Shown here: piece by piece, positions 1 to 6,095 of the stretch
Numbering within the stretch: the first letter of the stretch is position 1
How the letters are laid out: every line of letters begins with the position of its first letter
Assembly (NCBI GenBank): GCA_021805725.1
Contig: JAJZEH010000099.1
Coordinates: forward strand, 1-12,578
DNA length: 12,578 nt
Source of the DNA: Pseudomonadota bacterium
Lineage (GTDB): Bacteria > Pseudomonadota > Gammaproteobacteria > Burkholderiales > Ferrovaceae
Direction: 5' to 3'
Program-made: the position numbers and the translations under genes
Notes under the pieces: model-generated
What the model was told of the DNA's origin: nothing
Seen by the model: only the letters and a program-made list of their open reading frames with translations
Databases searched by the model: none

Positions 1-236
1 AAGGCCTCCCATTCGCGTCGGTCCCCCCGCTCCAGGAGTTGCAAGTATTCGGCAAAGGAGCGGATGCCGGTGGCACGAAGACGCCGCGAAAGCCGCCCGT
101 ACACAAGGTCGAGCTTGCTGTCGCCCAGAGAAATGCCCGCATGCTTGCGAATCAGGTCGCAAATGCGCGTGAAATCCTGGACCGTAAATTGAAACTCCCG
201 TCCAGGGGTGGTTTGTCCTTCAGTAGGGTTTGCCAT
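1..236 (-). CDS. cheR: CheR chemotaxis methyltransferase, N-terminal part (runs off left edge)
   Basis: Reading the minus strand from the ATG at 236-234 gives an uninterrupted 78-codon frame beginning MANPTEGQTTPGREFQFTVQ. It then carries the typical CheR N-terminal helical domain: F-T-R-I-C-D-L-I, then AGISLGDSKLDLVYGRLSRR at residues 36-55, then a SFAEYLQLL helix. CheR proteins use S-adenosylmethionine to methylate glutamates of chemoreceptors, and this N-terminal domain packs against the catalytic fold and the receptor. The SAM-binding domain lies outside the window, so activity cannot be judged. No clear Shine-Dalgarno precedes the ATG. No earlier in-frame ATG was found; the only in-frame alternative noticed is a TTG 12 codons upstream. 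The gene is divergent from flhD and separated from it by about 307 bases. The opposite-strand frame over this stretch is a shadow. The family call is confident because the motif spacing matches CheR well. Confidence 0.88.
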   Translation of the reverse strand, partial: MANPTEGQTTPGREFQFTVQDFTRICDLIRKHAGISLGDSKLDLVYGRLSRRLRATGIRSFAEYLQLLERGDRREWEA

Positions 237-260
237 GAAGTGAGATATTGAGGCATCGGA

Positions 261-291
261 GAAATAAATCAAAAAAAATTAAAAATAATCC
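261..291. promoter_or_regulatory. AT-rich tract directly upstream of the flhD sigma28 promoter (possible UP-element)
   Basis: Bases 261-291 are almost entirely A/T, with runs of A on the plus strand, and abut the -35 element at 292. The placement (about -40 to -65 relative to the predicted start) is where RNA polymerase alpha subunits contact UP-elements, and it could also attract nucleoid proteins. The composition is seen directly; the function is inferred. The same tract also lies in the upstream region of the divergent cheR gene. Confidence 0.4.
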
Positions 292-318
292 TAAAGTTTT
301 CCGGATCGATGCCGATAC
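292..318 (+). promoter_or_regulatory. Sigma28 (FliA) promoter facing flhD
   Basis: The -35 element TAAAGTTT (292-299) is followed by exactly 11 bases and then GCCGATAC (311-318). The enterobacterial FliA consensus is TAAAGTTT-N11-GCCGATAA, so 15 of 16 consensus positions match with exact spacing. The predicted transcription start is near 325, giving a leader of about 219 bases before the flhD ATG at 544. A flagellar late-class promoter upstream of the master regulator is unusual. It may form positive feedback on flhDC or drive a separate small RNA from the leader. Confidence 0.85.
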
Positions 319-375
319 ATTACTCATACGCATGCGGTTGTCTGAAACAACTTCATGAAAAAATTAGACTTTTAG

Positions 376-408
376 CAATTTTTCGGTTTTGGCGCAACCG
401 AAAAATTG
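376..408. repeat. Perfect 13-bp inverted repeat in flhD leader
   Basis: The left arm CAATTTTTCGGTT (376-388) is perfectly complementary to the right arm AACCGAAAAATTG (396-408), with a 7-base loop TTGGCGC. As RNA this is a stable hairpin with no T-run directly after it, so it is not a simple terminator. As DNA it is a large dyad that could bind a dimeric regulator. Confidence 0.85.
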
Positions 409-424
409 GTATTGGTCGCCCCTA

Positions 425-445
425 TTGTAGGAAATATTCCTACAA
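425..445. promoter_or_regulatory. Palindromic operator candidate resembling RcsAB/GacA/BvgA-type sites
   Basis: The arms TTGTAGGAA (425-433) and TTCCTACAA (437-445) are perfectly complementary around a 3-base centre ATA. The core TAGGAAATATTCCTA resembles the enterobacterial RcsAB box (TAAGAATATTCCTA), which controls flhDC in E. coli. Its half-sites TGTAGG/CCTACA also resemble the GacA/UvrY box (TGTAAG-N6-CTTACA) and the inverted TTTCCTA-like heptads bound by BvgA. All three regulators are NarL/FixJ-type response regulators. The palindrome is seen directly; the regulator class is inferred. The short loop makes it a better DNA operator than an RNA hairpin. Confidence 0.5.
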
Positions 446-472
446 CAGAATCGGAAGAAATCCGATTCTGTT
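444..472. repeat. Perfect 12-bp inverted repeat followed by T-rich tract
   Basis: AACAGAATCGGA (444-455) pairs perfectly with TCCGATTCTGTT (461-472) around a 5-base loop AGAAA. It is followed by a broken T tract (471-480). It shares its first two bases with the end of the preceding palindrome, so the two structures abut. On the plus strand it could act as a weak terminator or attenuator before flhD, or form the 3' end of a small RNA started at the sigma28 promoter. Confidence 0.75.
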
Positions 473-529
473 TCCCTTTTGCACCCTGCACAATAGAACC
501 CACGGAGCCACTTTGTTCCTGTCAAAGCC

Positions 530-536
530 GGGGGGG
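530..536 (+). promoter_or_regulatory. flhD ribosome binding site (seven consecutive G)
   Basis: Seven consecutive G residues end 7 bases before the flhD ATG at 544. This is a G-only, non-canonical Shine-Dalgarno, but it is correctly spaced. An ATG at 537 is out of frame with flhD. Confidence 0.45.
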
Positions 537-543
537 ATGATTC

Positions 544-864
544 ATGAACGCCGTTCAGTTACACGAAGAAATCAAGGAAACCAACCTGTCGTACCTGCTG
601 CTGGCCCAGAACATGATCAAGCAGGATTCGGCGTCGGCCCTGTTCAGACTGGGGATCAGCGCTGAAGTTGCCGATCTGATTGCTGCCTTGAGCCCCGCCC
701 AGTTGATCAAGATGGCCGCGTCCAACATGCTGGTTTGCCGATTCCGGTTCGATGAAAACCTGCTTTTCAACATGATCACGGACTACAGCAAGGACCGCTT
801 GATGGCACAGCCTCACGCAGCCATTCTGGTGGCTGGTCAGGCCGTGGAACAACTGGGCGCTTGA
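544..864 (+). CDS. flhD: FlhD, flagellar transcriptional master regulator subunit
   Basis: The 106-residue product matches FlhD along its length. NLSYLLLAQ at residues 14-22, SALFRLGIS at 31-39, and LVCRFRFD at 63-70 are hallmark blocks. Cys65 aligns with the residue of E. coli FlhD that forms the intersubunit disulfide. The protein is mainly helical and assembles with FlhC into the FlhD4C2 DNA-binding activator of class II flagellar promoters. It is slightly shorter than the enterobacterial protein (about 116-119 residues), lacking the extreme C-terminal tail. The ATG at 544 is chosen because of the G-rich binding site and because the family alignment begins there. flhC follows after 18 bases, so the two are cotranscribed and probably translationally coupled. 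The sigma28 promoter at 292-318 faces this gene. Confidence 0.95.
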   Translation: MNAVQLHEEIKETNLSYLLLAQNMIKQDSASALFRLGISAEVADLIAALSPAQLIKMAASNMLVCRFRFDENLLFNMITDYSKDRLMAQPHAAILVAGQAVEQLGA

Positions 865-882
865 ATATCCCAATCCTGGCCC

Positions 883-1458
883 ATGGTAGCCCCAGTGCGC
901 AATAAAAGCGTCATTGCCGAAGCACGGCAAATCCATTTTGCCGTGGAAATGATCGAACTGGGCGCCCGTCTGCAGCTGCTGCAGGAAGAAACCTCTCTCA
1001 GTCGCGAGCGGCTGCTCAAGCTCTACAAGGAAGTCACTGGGCGCTCCCCTTCAAAAGGCATGCTGCCGTACTCCACGGACTGGTTCATCAGCTGGCAGCC
1101 CAACATCCACTCGTCGCTTTTCATGGGGATTTATCAGTTTCTGGCAAAAAATGCCGCCCTGTTCGGGCTGGAGCTGCTCATCAAAAGCTATCGCCTGTAT
1201 CTGGAACAAATCAGCGTCAGCGGTGAAGAACCCATCCTCAGCATCACCCGCGCCTGGTTTCTCATCCGGTTTCTGGATGCCCACATGCTGCAACTGACCG
1301 CCTGCACGGCTTGCAGTGGTCAGTTTGTCGTCCATACCAACGAGCTGTACGAAGACTATGTCTGCGGCGTCTGCCGTCCTCCCTCACGCGCCGGAAAAAC
1401 GCGCAAATCGGCATCACTATCCGATACACTTCCCGCAGAACCCTGCAAAGTCTCTTAA
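883..1458 (+). CDS. flhC: FlhC, flagellar transcriptional master regulator subunit
   Basis: The 191-residue product is FlhC, about the same length as the enterobacterial protein. Conserved blocks are IELGARLQLL at 25-34, SRERLLKLYKE at 40-50, SKGMLPYSTDWF at 57-68 and the YRLYLEQ helix near 103-109. The zinc site is intact: Cys141 and Cys144 (CTAC), then Cys161 and Cys164 (CGVC), followed by the basic PPSRAGKTRK stretch. In the FlhD4C2 complex FlhC provides much of the DNA contact. The ATG at 883 follows the flhD stop by 18 bases and has almost no Shine-Dalgarno, so translation probably depends on coupling to flhD. The TAA stop (1456-1458) doubles as the first three bases of the next sigma28 -35 element. 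Confidence 0.95.
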   Translation: MVAPVRNKSVIAEARQIHFAVEMIELGARLQLLQEETSLSRERLLKLYKEVTGRSPSKGMLPYSTDWFISWQPNIHSSLFMGIYQFLAKNAALFGLELLIKSYRLYLEQISVSGEEPILSITRAWFLIRFLDAHMLQLTACTACSGQFVVHTNELYEDYVCGVCRPPSRAGKTRKSASLSDTLPAEPCKVS

Positions 1459-1482
1459 AGTTTCCCGAAAATTTGCCGTTAC
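1456..1482 (+). promoter_or_regulatory. Sigma28 (FliA) promoter for motA, overlapping flhC stop codon
   Basis: TAAAGTTT (1456-1463), an 11-base spacer, then GCCGTTAC (1475-1482). This matches 14 of 16 FliA consensus positions with exact spacing. The TAA stop codon of flhC is the first three bases of the -35 element. The predicted start is near 1489, about 53 bases before the motA ATG. In E. coli the motA promoter is also sigma28-dependent and lies at the end of flhC. Confidence 0.85.
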
Positions 1483-1490
1483 CACACCCG

Positions 1491-1509
1491 AAGGCGTGAT
1501 TTACGCCTT
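1491..1509 (+). repeat. Hairpin at the 5' end of the motA mRNA leader
   Basis: AAGGCGT (1491-1497) pairs perfectly with ACGCCTT (1503-1509) around the loop GATTT. It lies within a few bases of the predicted transcription start near 1489, so it would form a 5'-terminal stem-loop on the motA transcript. It has no T-run long enough to be a convincing terminator. Confidence 0.6.
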
Positions 1510-1541
1510 GGTTTGCGTTATCAGCCTTCGGAGCCTTCGTC

Positions 1542-2396
1542 ATGTTTGTCTTGGTCGGATATTTGGTAGTCGCCGCTGCGGTCTTTGGTGGATTCGCACT
1601 GGCTGGGGGCCACCTCGCAGCGCTGCTTCAACCTGTGGAACTGTTGATGATCGGTGGTGGGGCAGCGGGTGCCTTTTTTGTGGGAAATTCACCCAAGGCC
1701 GTCAAAGCCACGCTCAAGGCCTTTCCCTCTGTCTTCAAAGGGTCCAAATACAGCAAGACCGTTTACATGGAACTGATGGCCCTGTTGTATGAGTTGCTGG
1801 GGAAAATGCGCAAGGAAGGGTTGATGTCCATTGAGGGCGATGTGGAAAGGCCCGCTGAAAGCCCCTTGTTCTCCAAATACCCAAAAATCACTGCTGATCA
1901 TCATGTCATTGAATTCATGACCGATTACTTACGCATCATGGTCAGCGGCAACCTCAATGCCATGGAAATTGAAAACCTGATGGATGTGGAAATAGAAACC
2001 CATCATCACGAAATCCTGATTCCGGCCCACGTCATTGCCAAAATTGGCGATGGCCTGCCTGCCTTCGGGATCGTGGCCGCCGTCATGGGCGTGGTGCACA
2101 CCATGGAATCCGTAGGCGCCCCTCCTGCCGAGTTGGGGCTCATGATTGCCCATGCCCTCGTCGGCACCTTTCTTGGCATCCTGCTGGCGTACGGCTTCAT
2201 CGGCCCACTGGGAACCCTACTGGAACAAAAGGCTGAAGAATCCTCCAAGATGTTCCAGACCATCAAGGTCACCTTGTTGGCCAGTTTGAATGGCTACGCG
2301 CCTGCCATGGCCGTTGAATTTGGACGCAAGGCCCTCAATTCCACCGAGCGCCCCGGTTTCAGTGAACTGGAAGAGCATGTCAAGCAAAAACGCTGA
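1542..2396 (+). CDS. motA: MotA, proton-channel stator subunit of the flagellar motor
   Basis: The 284-residue product is an E. coli-type MotA (usually about 285-295 residues). It is an inner-membrane protein with four hydrophobic segments, at about 2-22, 33-49, 170-189 and 200-221. The cytoplasmic loop carries the rotor-contact charges Arg90 and Glu98, and the two channel prolines Pro173 (GLPAFG) and Pro222 (GPLGT) are present at the same numbers as in E. coli. Five MotA surround a MotB dimer, and proton flow drives rotation against FliG. The start at ATG 1542 has a CGGAG binding site 8 bases upstream. motB follows after 23 bases. Transcription is probably from the sigma28 promoter at 1456-1482. 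Confidence 0.97.
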   Translation: MFVLVGYLVVAAAVFGGFALAGGHLAALLQPVELLMIGGGAAGAFFVGNSPKAVKATLKAFPSVFKGSKYSKTVYMELMALLYELLGKMRKEGLMSIEGDVERPAESPLFSKYPKITADHHVIEFMTDYLRIMVSGNLNAMEIENLMDVEIETHHHEILIPAHVIAKIGDGLPAFGIVAAVMGVVHTMESVGAPPAELGLMIAHALVGTFLGILLAYGFIGPLGTLLEQKAEESSKMFQTIKVTLLASLNGYAPAMAVEFGRKALNSTERPGFSELEEHVKQKR

Positions 2397-2419
2397 ACAC
2401 CGCCTGAAAGAGTACAGCC

Positions 2420-3406
2420 ATGTCCAATGACGACAAACGTCCCATCGTCATCAAGCGCATCAAAAAAGTGGTGGGGGCGCACCACGGCGGCGCCTGGAAA
2501 ATCGCCTATGCCGATTTCGTGACGGCCATGATGGCGTTTTTCCTGCTGATGTGGCTGCTGGGTTCCACCACCAAGGGTGATCTGCAGGGAATCGAGGACT
2601 ATTTCAAGACACCCCTGAAAGTGGTGCTGGAAGGCGGTTCGGGCAGCGGCGACAGCTCGAGCGTCATCAAGGGGGGCGGCAAGGATTTGACGCGTAGCGA
2701 AGGCCAGGTCAAGCGCGGTGACCTGCCCACCGAAAAGCGCATCATCAATCTCAAGGCAGCCCAGGAAGAGTTTCAGCGTCTGGAGCGCGAAAAGGAGCTG
2801 AACAAGCTCAAAGCCCTCAAGGCTAACATCGAAAAGGCCGTGGACTCCAACGACAAGCTGAAGAAATTCAAGAACCAGATCCTGCTCGACATTACCAGCG
2901 AGGGTCTGCGCATCCAGATCGTCGATGAAAAAAACCGCCCCATGTTTCGACTGGGCAGCTCCCAGCTGGAACCTTATACCAAGGATATCCTGCGTGAAAT
3001 CGGCGACATGCTCAACGAGGTTCCCAACCGGATCAGCCTGTCCGGACATACCGACGCCCACCTCTACGCTGCGGACAAAAACGGTTATAACAACTGGGAT
3101 CTTTCTGCGGATCGTGCCAACGCATCGCGCCGGGAATTGATTGCGGGCGGGATGGACCCCAACAAGATTGCCAGGGTCGTAGGCCTTTCCTCAGCCGTGC
3201 TGCTCAATCCCAAAGACCCGCTTGACCCCATCAACCGCCGCATCAGTATCATCGTCATGAACAAAAAGGCGGAGGAATCTGCCCAGCACGATGGGGGCGT
3301 ACTCGAGGTGGATACGCATAATACAGACGAATCTGGCAGCAGCACCCCGTCCGCAGGACAGGCCACTGCGATGGCCCCACCCACCACACCGCCCCCCGAT
3401 CATTAA
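2420..3406 (+). CDS. motB: MotB, peptidoglycan-anchoring stator subunit
   Basis: The 328-residue product is MotB. It has a short basic cytoplasmic N-terminus and one membrane helix at about 29-49 with the proton-carrying Asp32 in [11 protein letters not shown] plug/linker of charged helices follows, then an OmpA-like peptidoglycan-binding domain at about 160-282 ([10 protein letters not shown] at 208-217, [15 protein letters not shown] at 226-240, NRRISIIV near 272-279). The C-terminal 45 or so residues form a Ser/Thr/Pro-rich, probably disordered tail, making it somewhat longer than E. coli MotB (308). It partners MotA in the stator. A GAAAGAG binding site precedes the ATG at 2420. Its TAA stop (3404-3406) is part of the next sigma28 -35 element. 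Confidence 0.96.
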   Translation: MSNDDKRPIVIKRIKKVVGAHHGGAWKIAYADFVTAMMAFFLLMWLLGSTTKGDLQGIEDYFKTPLKVVLEGGSGSGDSSSVIKGGGKDLTRSEGQVKRGDLPTEKRIINLKAAQEEFQRLEREKELNKLKALKANIEKAVDSNDKLKKFKNQILLDITSEGLRIQIVDEKNRPMFRLGSSQLEPYTKDILREIGDMLNEVPNRISLSGHTDAHLYAADKNGYNNWDLSADRANASRRELIAGGMDPNKIARVVGLSSAVLLNPKDPLDPINRRISIIVMNKKAEESAQHDGGVLEVDTHNTDESGSSTPSAGQATAMAPPTTPPPDH

Positions 3407-3430
3407 AGTTTCCGTCGGATCAGCCGAAAC
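3404..3430 (+). promoter_or_regulatory. Sigma28 (FliA) promoter for the chemotaxis operon, overlapping motB stop codon
   Basis: TAAAGTTT (3404-3411), an 11-base spacer, then GCCGAAAC (3423-3430). This matches 14 of 16 FliA consensus positions at exact spacing. The motB TAA stop is the first three bases of the -35 element, exactly as at the flhC-motA junction. The predicted start near 3437 leaves a leader of about 62 bases before the chemoreceptor. It probably transcribes the receptor, both cheV genes, cheY, cheZ and cheA. Confidence 0.83.
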
Positions 3431-3453
3431 AACATTACAGCAGCGCTTATGTT

Positions 3454-3476
3454 CGCCCCGGCACAGGGGCCGGGCG
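3454..3476 (+). repeat. GC-rich hairpin in the chemoreceptor mRNA leader
   Basis: CGCCCCGG (3454-3461) pairs with CCGGGCG (3470-3476) with one bulged C. An alternative pairing is GCCCC (3455-3459) with GGGGC (3466-3470). It lies between the predicted sigma28 start and the AGGAG binding site (3484-3488), so it could insulate or modulate translation. No T-run follows. Confidence 0.5.
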
Positions 3477-3498
3477 AGAGGACCAGGAGAAGGTGGGA

Positions 3499-5124
3499 AT
3501 GACAAATTGGTGGGATGGGTTATCGCTCAAAAACAAGCTGCAGATCCCGATCCAGCTGATCATCTTCGTCATCCTCATCATCGCGCAACGCCTGATATTC
3601 AACGAATTTGAACAGCGCACCCTGGACGAATCCCGTCAAAAGGCCATCGTCTCTGCAGATGGGGTCATCAATGGCCTCAATATCATGATGGAAACCGGGG
3701 TAATCAGCGACAAGGAAAACCGCAAGCTGTTCATCACCAAAATGGGCGCATCGTCCAACGTCAACGAACTGCGCGTCATCCGCAACAAGCAGGTTTCAGA
3801 TCAATATGGCCCCGGTATGCCCGAGGAAGAGGCGCGAGATGCGATGGATCATGCCGCGCTGGATACCGCCAAGGTCCAGACCGTGCTTCAGGGCACTGGA
3901 GACAAAATGACCTTGCGCGTGGTGGTGCCCTTCATCGTCTCCACCAATTTTCGTGGCACCAACTGCCTGCTTTGTCACGTGGTCAAAGAGGGGAGCGTCA
4001 ATGGTGCCGCCAGCATCACGTTAGATCTCCAGAAGGAGTACGATCTGATCCGCAAAGGCAGCATCCTGCTCTGGGGCGCCCAGATTGCCATGCAGGTCAT
4101 TCTGTATTTCATCATTGGCTGGAGCATTTCCCGCATCACGCGACCCACCCGTGAATTGCAACAAACCATGCATACCATGCTGGCTGACGGCGATCTCACC
4201 CGTCGGGCTCCGGTGCGCAGCAATGATGAAATCGGCCAAACGGCCCGGGCCTTCAATTCGTTCGTGGAAGGGTTTCAGCGCATCACCACCCAACTGCAGG
4301 GTTATTCCGACCGGGTTTCTGCCTCGGCGCGGGCGCTTTCTGAAAATACGAATGCGGTGGAAGTCAGCACCAACCGGCAAAGCCAGGAAGCTGCGAATGC
4401 TTCGAGGCTTGTGGAAAGCATGAGCCAGAGCATCGCCTCAGTGGCTGAAAACGCTCTCGATGTGGCAAAGCTTTCCCAGGAAAGCCTGCAACGCGCCCAA
4501 CGGGGCCAGCAAAACCTGCATGAAATGATGAACGAGATTGAACATGTGGAAGCGACCGTCAATGAAATGGCCGGCTCCGTGGGTGATTTTGTCAAGAGCA
4601 CGCAATCCATCACCAGCATGACCCAACAGGTGCGCGACATCGCCGAACAAACCAACCTGCTGGCCCTCAATGCGGCCATCGAGGCCGCCCGGGCTGGCGA
4701 TCAGGGGCGTGGCTTTGCCGTGGTTGCCGACGAGGTACGCAAGCTTGCCGAAAAATCAGCCCTCTCTGCCAGCCAGATCGATGTGGTCACTCAGCAATTG
4801 AGCGGACAGAGCGCCCAGGTGGACCGCAGCGTGCAAAGCGGGCTGAATTCGCTCCAAAGCAGTCGTGCGCTCATGCAAGCCGTGGCCAGCGTCCTCTCCG
4901 AATCCACCGAGACGGTGAACAATGTCAGCAAGGGCGTGGACGACATTTCGGCTTCTGTGAATCAACAGAAAGTAGCCAGCCAGGACATCAGTCGCAACCT
5001 GGAACACATGGCCTCCATGGCTGAGGCCAATTCGGCTTCCATCCAGAGTACCGTTCAGGCGGTCAGGGAGATGGAGGCACTCGCCTCCAGTCTCAGGGAA
5101 GCCGGCGGCCAATTCAAGGTATAA
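3499..5124 (+). CDS. Methyl-accepting chemotaxis protein with periplasmic c-type haem motif
   Basis: The 541-residue product is a transmembrane chemoreceptor. The first membrane helix is at about 14-33 and the second at about 188-208, with a periplasmic sensor domain of about 155 residues between them. A HAMP domain (about 209-260) and a long signalling coiled coil follow, with the conserved hairpin tip [19 protein letters not shown] at 382-400. The sensor contains CLLCH (156-160; bases 3964-3978), a canonical covalent haem c attachment motif, in the context [19 protein letters not shown]. This suggests redox, oxygen or ligand sensing by a haem. There is no C-terminal NWETF-type tether for CheR/CheB. 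The ATG at 3499 is preferred over an in-frame GTG at 3493 because AGGAG at 3484-3488 is 10 bases from the ATG but only 4 from the GTG. It heads the chemotaxis operon and is followed by cheV after 11 bases. Confidence 0.93.
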   Translation: MTNWWDGLSLKNKLQIPIQLIIFVILIIAQRLIFNEFEQRTLDESRQKAIVSADGVINGLNIMMETGVISDKENRKLFITKMGASSNVNELRVIRNKQVSDQYGPGMPEEEARDAMDHAALDTAKVQTVLQGTGDKMTLRVVVPFIVSTNFRGTNCLLCHVVKEGSVNGAASITLDLQKEYDLIRKGSILLWGAQIAMQVILYFIIGWSISRITRPTRELQQTMHTMLADGDLTRRAPVRSNDEIGQTARAFNSFVEGFQRITTQLQGYSDRVSASARALSENTNAVEVSTNRQSQEAANASRLVESMSQSIASVAENALDVAKLSQESLQRAQRGQQNLHEMMNEIEHVEATVNEMAGSVGDFVKSTQSITSMTQQVRDIAEQTNLLALNAAIEAARAGDQGRGFAVVADEVRKLAEKSALSASQIDVVTQQLSGQSAQVDRSVQSGLNSLQSSRALMQAVASVLSESTETVNNVSKGVDDISASVNQQKVASQDISRNLEHMASMAEANSASIQSTVQAVREMEALASSLREAGGQFKV

Positions 5125-5135
5125 CGGGATCGATC

Positions 5136-6083
5136 ATGTCTGAACTCCTCACCAACATAGATGCACGAACCAAGCTGGCGGGCACCAACAAGCTTGAGAT
5201 CCTGATGTTCACCCTGGGAACGGACCGGCATACCCAGCGTCGGGAAACGTTCGGCATCAACGTATTCAAGGTGCGCGAAGTGCTGCGCGCCCCGACGATT
5301 ACCCAGGCGCCTGACATGCCCCCGGCTGTGGAAGGCATGGTGAGCCTGCGCGGCGCGCTGGTGCCCATCATTGACCTCGCCAAGTATGCACGCGTGGAGG
5401 TCGAGGCCAGGCCTGAGATCATGATCGTCACGGAATACAACGGTCACATCCAGGGCTTCCTGGTGGAATCAGTGGACACGATTCTCCGGCTGGACTGGGC
5501 TGCCATGAAAGTTCCGCCTGACATGATGAACGCCAACATGGGCGGCCTGGTCACTGCCGTCACCGAACTGGCTGATGGCAGGCTGGTGATGATGCTGGAT
5601 GTTGAACGCGTCCTCGCCGAAACCTCGCAGACGGGCGAAGACGACCTGATTTTCAAAAACGTCCAGCCCCTGGGGCTGGCCAACCGGCGGGTGTTCTACG
5701 CCGATGACTCCTCGGTGGCACGACGGCAGATTGAACGCACGCTCGATGCCATGGAGGTGAAGGGCATTTCTGCGGTCAACGGGCGCCAGGCCTGGCAGGA
5801 ACTGCAGAAAATGGCCGATTACGCCGATGCCGCACACATTCCCGTCAAGGACATGATCCAGCTCATCCTCACCGATGTGGAAATGCCTGAGATGGACGGC
5901 TACATGTTGACGCGCAAGATCAAGGATGACAAGCGCTTTGACGGCATTCCCATTTTGATGCATTCCTCGTTGTCCGGCAGTTCCAACCAGCAATTGGGCA
6001 AGGCCGTGGGCGTAGACGAGTATGTTTCCAAATTCGAACCCAATCGCCTGGCGCAAACACTGGCGCGCCTGCTGATGAAGTAA
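5136..6083 (+). CDS. cheV: CheV, CheW-receiver coupling protein (first copy)
   Basis: The 315-residue cytoplasmic protein joins a CheW-like coupling domain (about 18-165, with GMVSLRGALVPIIDL at 67-81) to a CheY-like receiver domain (about 184-315). The receiver has acidic residues Asp190 and Asp191, phospho-acceptor Asp247 in [12 protein letters not shown], Ser277 in the Thr/Ser position and Lys299. It should therefore be phosphorylatable by CheA. CheV links receptors to CheA and adjusts signalling by its phosphorylation state. Relative to the second copy it has a few extra residues (around TQRRE, 33-37) in the early CheW-domain loop and lacks the longer N-terminus. The ATG at 5136 lies 11 bases after the chemoreceptor stop with a modest CGGGA site, consistent with operon membership. 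Confidence 0.93.
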   Translation: MSELLTNIDARTKLAGTNKLEILMFTLGTDRHTQRRETFGINVFKVREVLRAPTITQAPDMPPAVEGMVSLRGALVPIIDLAKYARVEVEARPEIMIVTEYNGHIQGFLVESVDTILRLDWAAMKVPPDMMNANMGGLVTAVTELADGRLVMMLDVERVLAETSQTGEDDLIFKNVQPLGLANRRVFYADDSSVARRQIERTLDAMEVKGISAVNGRQAWQELQKMADYADAAHIPVKDMIQLILTDVEMPEMDGYMLTRKIKDDKRFDGIPILMHSSLSGSSNQQLGKAVGVDEYVSKFEPNRLAQTLARLLMK

Positions 6084-6095
6084 TCAGGAAAGATC

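Larger units (their letters stand above)
325..543 (+). promoter_or_regulatory. Structured flhD leader region (candidate 5' UTR regulatory element or sRNA)
   Basis: Between the predicted sigma28 start and flhD there is no convincing gene. The stretch contains a small hairpin (GTTGT 337-341 with ACAAC 347-351) and three strong inverted repeats listed separately (376-408, 425-445, 444-472). The last repeat is followed by a pyrimidine tract, TTTCCCTTTT (471-480), that could act as a weak intrinsic terminator. The frame open across 309-665 has no ribosome binding site and overlaps flhD, so it is not taken as a gene. No confident sigma70 promoter was found for flhD here. Whether the leader is read as RNA structure, as DNA operators, or both is not decidable from sequence alone. 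Confidence 0.5.

Noticed and set aside
237..275. A minus-strand sigma28-like promoter for cheR (TCCGATGC as -10)
   Set aside because: The -10 half is fair, but the -35 position is only a run of T and does not match TAAAGTTT. Not enough to call.
376..408. Sigma54-type promoter around TTGGCGCAACC
   Set aside because: There is no GC dinucleotide at the required 10-base distance from GG, and the sequence is fully explained by the inverted repeat.
309..665. A 118-codon plus-strand frame across the flhD leader
   Set aside because: It overlaps flhD in another frame, has no ribosome binding site, and its sequence follows the inverted repeats rather than a protein pattern.
3493..3498. GTG start for the chemoreceptor
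   Set aside because: It is only 4 bases from the AGGAG site. The ATG at 3499 has better spacing.
5469..6056. Long minus-strand frames opposite cheV, cheZ and cheA (for example 5469-6056, 6165-6959, 7503-8237)
   Set aside because: They are antisense shadows of well-supported plus-strand genes, with His/Gln-rich low-complexity products and no recognisable family.
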